Source: Cyclonatronum proteinivorum
Lineage (GTDB): Bacteria; Bacteroidota; Rhodothermia; Balneolales; Cyclonatronaceae
Direction: 5' to 3'
Length of the DNA stretch: 64,000 bases
NCBI RefSeq assembly: GCF_003353065.1
Contig: NZ_CP027806.1
Coordinates: 1,087,001 to 1,151,000 of the forward strand
Shown one piece after another: positions 61,377 through 64,000 of this stretch (the stretch's first letter is position 1; each line of letters opens with the position of its first letter). The translations under genes and the position numbers were made by a program. The notes under the pieces are model-generated. The model made no database searches. It was not told the DNA's origin and was given only the letters and a program-made list of their open reading frames with translations.

Positions 61377-62177
61377 ATGAAAATACTCTACGCTGCCGCA
61401 GAAATTTCACCTTTTGCACGCCTTACCAATAATGCCGATATGCTTCGGTTTCTGCCGGCTTCCCTGCAGGATAAAGGCTTTGAAATACGCATTTTACTGC
61501 CCAAATACGGCTCTATACACGACCGTCGTAACCGTCTGCACGAAGTGATCAGACTTGCAGGTATCGAAGTTGAAGTTGATGGCAATGTGGAGAGCATGCG
61601 CATTAAAGTGGCAAGCATACCCAATGCAAAACTTCAGGTGTACTTCCTGGATAACGACACTTTCTTTAAGCGTAAAGGCATGTTTAAGGATCCGAAAACG
61701 GATCAGTATTATCCGGACAACCTGCAGCGGCTCATTTTCTACAATAAGGGCGTTTTGGAAACCGTTAAAAAACTTGGCTGGCAGCCGGATATCATACATT
61801 GCCATGACTGGGCCGCCGGATTTATACCTGTTTACATGAAAACCGTTTATGCGGATCAGCCCATTTTTAAGGATACAAAAGTGATTTACAATCTTCACAG
61901 CCCCGTAAATGAAGGTCTCTTTGATATGGAATCGCTGCCGGTAATGGGACTTCCCGAAACGGTTGATCAGTCCAAAATAGGTGCTGACGGCAAAATAGAC
62001 TTTCTCAGGGCCGGGCTAAGCTACTCAGATCACGTTGTGACCGGCAATGACATTCGCTCGGAATTCGACGAGCTTTTTACGCAACTTGGCATTGAAAGCA
62101 CCAAGATTCAGGGTGCCCCACAGGACGTATCATCCAAATTCGCTGACTTTTATCGTACCATCAAACCGGAGAACTAA
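61377..62177 (+). CDS. Glycogen-synthase-like protein consisting of the GT5 N-terminal domain only
   Basis: 266 residues. It aligns by eye with the N-terminal Rossmann domain of glycogen/starch synthases: MKILYAAAEISPFARLTNNAD at the start, ILLPKYGSIHDRRNRLHEVIRL, PDIIHCHDWAAGFIPVYMK and KVIYNLHSPVNEG. The KxGG substrate loop is replaced by RLTNN, and the C-terminal GT-B domain (about 200 residues) is absent with a natural stop, so normal ADP-glucose transfer is unlikely. Proteins of this size and type recur in Bacteroidota beside a DUF4270-type lipoprotein (from memory). The next gene starts 8 bp downstream, giving a tight operon. Function unknown. Confidence 0.8.
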   Translation: MKILYAAAEISPFARLTNNADMLRFLPASLQDKGFEIRILLPKYGSIHDRRNRLHEVIRLAGIEVEVDGNVESMRIKVASIPNAKLQVYFLDNDTFFKRKGMFKDPKTDQYYPDNLQRLIFYNKGVLETVKKLGWQPDIIHCHDWAAGFIPVYMKTVYADQPIFKDTKVIYNLHSPVNEGLFDMESLPVMGLPETVDQSKIGADGKIDFLRAGLSYSDHVVTGNDIRSEFDELFTQLGIESTKIQGAPQDVSSKFADFYRTIKPEN

Positions 62178-62184
62178 ACCCTGT

Positions 62185-63603
62185 ATGCAAAAAGGGACCG
62201 AACCAACGCAACCCCGCTACGTTCATTTTTACCAGCTGAAAACACTTGGGCTGTTCATTGCCGCGATGGTCTTGCTTGGAGGTTTATATGCCTGCAGCAA
62301 CGACAACAACATCGCAGGCGCTTCATTTGTTGAGGGAGGACAGAATATCTCTGTTGATACGCTCGATGTTGAAGACTTTGAGATTGTAGATTTGCTCACT
62401 TACACCGGAAATCTGAGCGTTTTTTCAGCCGGCCGTTTCAATGATCCGATACTCGGAACCATTCAAAGCACGGCTTTCCTGGCGCCCGGCATTAATTCTG
62501 TTAACGTTTCAGATTCTGTTCATGCCGGTGCTGAAGTGTACCTTGTGCTGCACCCTTTCACTTTTATGGGTGATACAACCGGTACAGCTACCTTCAACCT
62601 GCATTTTATTGAACAGCGCTGGCGTCCGGTTTCGGTTCGTAAAGACACCGAAATTGCTTTCAATCCGGCGCCTTTTGGTCAGGTGAGCTTTACGGCAGAA
62701 ACCGATTCGGTACTTTTCAAAATGCCGCAAGCCTGGGCTGATGAATACCGAGAATTCTTCAATGAAGAAAACAATCCCCTGGAAAATGTGCGCGAAAATC
62801 TGTTCGGTTTTGCGGTTGTCCCAACAGCGGAAACCAATGCTATTGTTAGTTTCAGCACAGAGTCTATCGTAAGTGATACGCTGGGTAACCGTAATTATAC
62901 CGGAACCCGTTTGCTGGTCGTCAATCCTGAATCTGACGACGACGAGAATGGAAACGGCGGAGATAGCGGAGATTTCTTCCCGGCCGATGACGGCGACGAC
63001 AACGGAAACGGAGACAATGGCAACGGGGACAATGGAAATGGCGATAACGGGGATAACGGCGGTTTTATCGATCCTTTTCCCAATCGTCAATCATTCTCAG
63101 CGCCGTTCAGGGGGAATGGTTTTAACACCATCCGCACAGATATCCCGGATCCGGATCCCGGCATTATCCCGGTCTTCAACACTTTTGAACAGGTATTGCG
63201 GCTCGATCTGAACCTGGACAGCCGTGATTTTTCATCACAGGCCGTCAGTCGGGCAGAATTGTTGCTTTTTGAAGACCTTGACGCAAGTACCGTACTCCCG
63301 GACGGGCAGGTACGCAGAGGCAGTGGCCGCCTTCAGTTTTATGTGCTGAATGAGACCGAGCGTAATTTTGAAGTCATCAAACTCCCGCTGTTCGAACCCC
63401 CTGTACGCGAATCCGATCTGTCATACCGGGTGAATGTTACCGAATTCATACAAACCTATCAGTTAGGGCGCCGGACCGAGACGGAATTTTTTATCACCTC
63501 AGGACCTAATAACGGTCAGTTCACACCAACTTTCCTGGCAGCGCCGGGTTCAGGTGAACGTTCACCCAAACTCATCATCACACGCATTAATCCGGAGAAA
63601 TAA
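62185..63603 (+). CDS. Secreted lipoprotein resembling the DUF4270 group
   Basis: 472 residues from the ATG at 62185; the frame is open from 62047 but that part overlaps the upstream gene. The lipobox VLLGGLYAC puts the lipid Cys near residue 35. The N-terminal domain has AGRFNDPILGTIQSTAFLAPG, as in DUF4270 lipoproteins. An Asp/Gly/Asn-rich linker (62937-63065, repeated GNGDN) separates it from a C-terminal beta domain with SRAELLLFEDLD, like carbohydrate-binding DNRLRE folds. Probably on the outer membrane. It follows the GT5-only gene by 7 bp and the barrel gene starts right after its stop. Confidence 0.75.
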   Translation: MQKGTEPTQPRYVHFYQLKTLGLFIAAMVLLGGLYACSNDNNIAGASFVEGGQNISVDTLDVEDFEIVDLLTYTGNLSVFSAGRFNDPILGTIQSTAFLAPGINSVNVSDSVHAGAEVYLVLHPFTFMGDTTGTATFNLHFIEQRWRPVSVRKDTEIAFNPAPFGQVSFTAETDSVLFKMPQAWADEYREFFNEENNPLENVRENLFGFAVVPTAETNAIVSFSTESIVSDTLGNRNYTGTRLLVVNPESDDDENGNGGDSGDFFPADDGDDNGNGDNGNGDNGNGDNGDNGGFIDPFPNRQSFSAPFRGNGFNTIRTDIPDPDPGIIPVFNTFEQVLRLDLNLDSRDFSSQAVSRAELLLFEDLDASTVLPDGQVRRGSGRLQFYVLNETERNFEVIKLPLFEPPVRESDLSYRVNVTEFIQTYQLGRRTETEFFITSGPNNGQFTPTFLAAPGSGERSPKLIITRINPEK

Positions 63604-64000
63604 GTGAAGCTAACCGTAAAACTCTCGATGATACTCGTTCTGATGGTGCTGCACACAACTACAGCACATGCACAGGAAAATCTGGTACGCAGTGCTTCGG
63701 TTTATTCCGTGCTGGGCCTTGGTATGCCGCAGGATTATCTTTCCATTCATGGAACCGGCATGTCACTTATTGGTGTCGCAACGCCAGACCGCACCAAGGG
63801 GACACTGGCAAATCCGGCCATGTGGGGATCAACCTATCTCACACACATGACGGTTTCAGGGAATGTAACTACATTTGCAGCCAGTGACGGGGTGACCGAC
63901 GCAAGCAGTACGCTGGTAGGCTTCGACCGTTTTCAGGCACAGATACCGCTCATTCGCGAACGACTGGGCTTATCCGCAGGTCTGTATCGCTCAACCGATG
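63604..64000 (+). CDS. Outer-membrane beta-barrel protein, 5' part only
   Basis: It starts with GTG at 63604, directly after the lipoprotein stop, and runs off the right edge with 132 residues visible. The signal peptide is VKLTVKLSMILVLMVLHTTTAHAQ. The mature start (ENLVRSASVYSVLGLGMPQDY...HGTGMSLIGVATPDRTKG) resembles FadL/PorV-like barrels, with TLANPAMWG in the place of the FWNPAGL motif. Third gene of the GT5-only operon. Confidence 0.7.
   Translation, partial: MKLTVKLSMILVLMVLHTTTAHAQENLVRSASVYSVLGLGMPQDYLSIHGTGMSLIGVATPDRTKGTLANPAMWGSTYLTHMTVSGNVTTFAASDGVTDASSTLVGFDRFQAQIPLIRERLGLSAGLYRSTD

Overview
The window looks like chromosomal DNA from a member of the Bacteroidota/Rhodothermota/Balneolota group, most likely a halophilic or alkaliphilic balneolote. 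This is inference. It rests on a type IX secretion (T9SS) gene pair porU-porV with C-terminal sorting domains on neighbours, a short membrane cytochrome b in sdhCAB of the menaquinone type, a glycogen-synthase-like protein with only the N-terminal GT5 domain next to a lipoprotein resembling the DUF4270 group, start sites that mostly lack Shine-Dalgarno sequences, and very acidic secreted proteins. No rRNA, tRNA, CRISPR array, prophage or transposase gene was found.

Layout. 1-11.5 kb (minus strand): porU, porV, a large T9SS-type protein with an M6-peptidase fold but a destroyed zinc site, and a gluzincin/TolB-propeller/beta-barrel protein cut by the left edge. 12.2-18.3 kb (minus): thiolase, a small lipoprotein, a cystathionine gamma-synthase-type enzyme and two TPR lipoproteins. 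18.5-30 kb: ridA, M23 peptidase, FAH-family enzyme, rpmA/rplU, a thioredoxin-TPR protein, lexA, a phosphohexomutase, an SGNH-TPR membrane protein, cobalamin adenosyltransferase and a YigZ-family protein. 30.3-33.7 kb: sdhCAB behind a repeated ATTAGATTAT site. 34.2-36.3 kb: a LuxE/LuxC-like pair. 36.5-37.1 kb: an AT-rich toxin-antitoxin pair. 37.7-46.7 kb: a second PorV/PorQ-family barrel, a small membrane protein, miaA and a 1759-residue T9SS cargo. 46.7-48.5 kb: gene-free tandem repeats. 48.5-56.8 kb: S9 peptidase, exported MsrA, ArsC-like phosphatase, GlsB-type membrane protein, nucleotidyltransferase, membrane-anchored Mur ligase and a LolC/E-type permease. 57-64 kb: glgB, malQ, the GT5-only protein, the lipoprotein and the start of an outer-membrane barrel gene.

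Intergenic space is unusually structured. Six copies of an 84-89 bp repeat lie in both orientations. A 254 bp element with terminal inverted repeats flanked by TTAA (24895-25148) has an inverted half copy 9 kb away. A 589 bp unit is directly duplicated at a 660 bp period and carries double-hairpin and inverted hairpin modules.

Functional themes are cell-surface export (PorU/V, cargo, lipoproteins, M23, S9, Lol-type permease), envelope precursor or sugar-nucleotide metabolism, and alpha-glucan storage. The points I would check first are the catalytically dead M6-like cargo beside porUV, the GT5-only/lipoprotein/barrel cluster at the right edge, the orphan luxE-luxC-like pair, and the repeat families.
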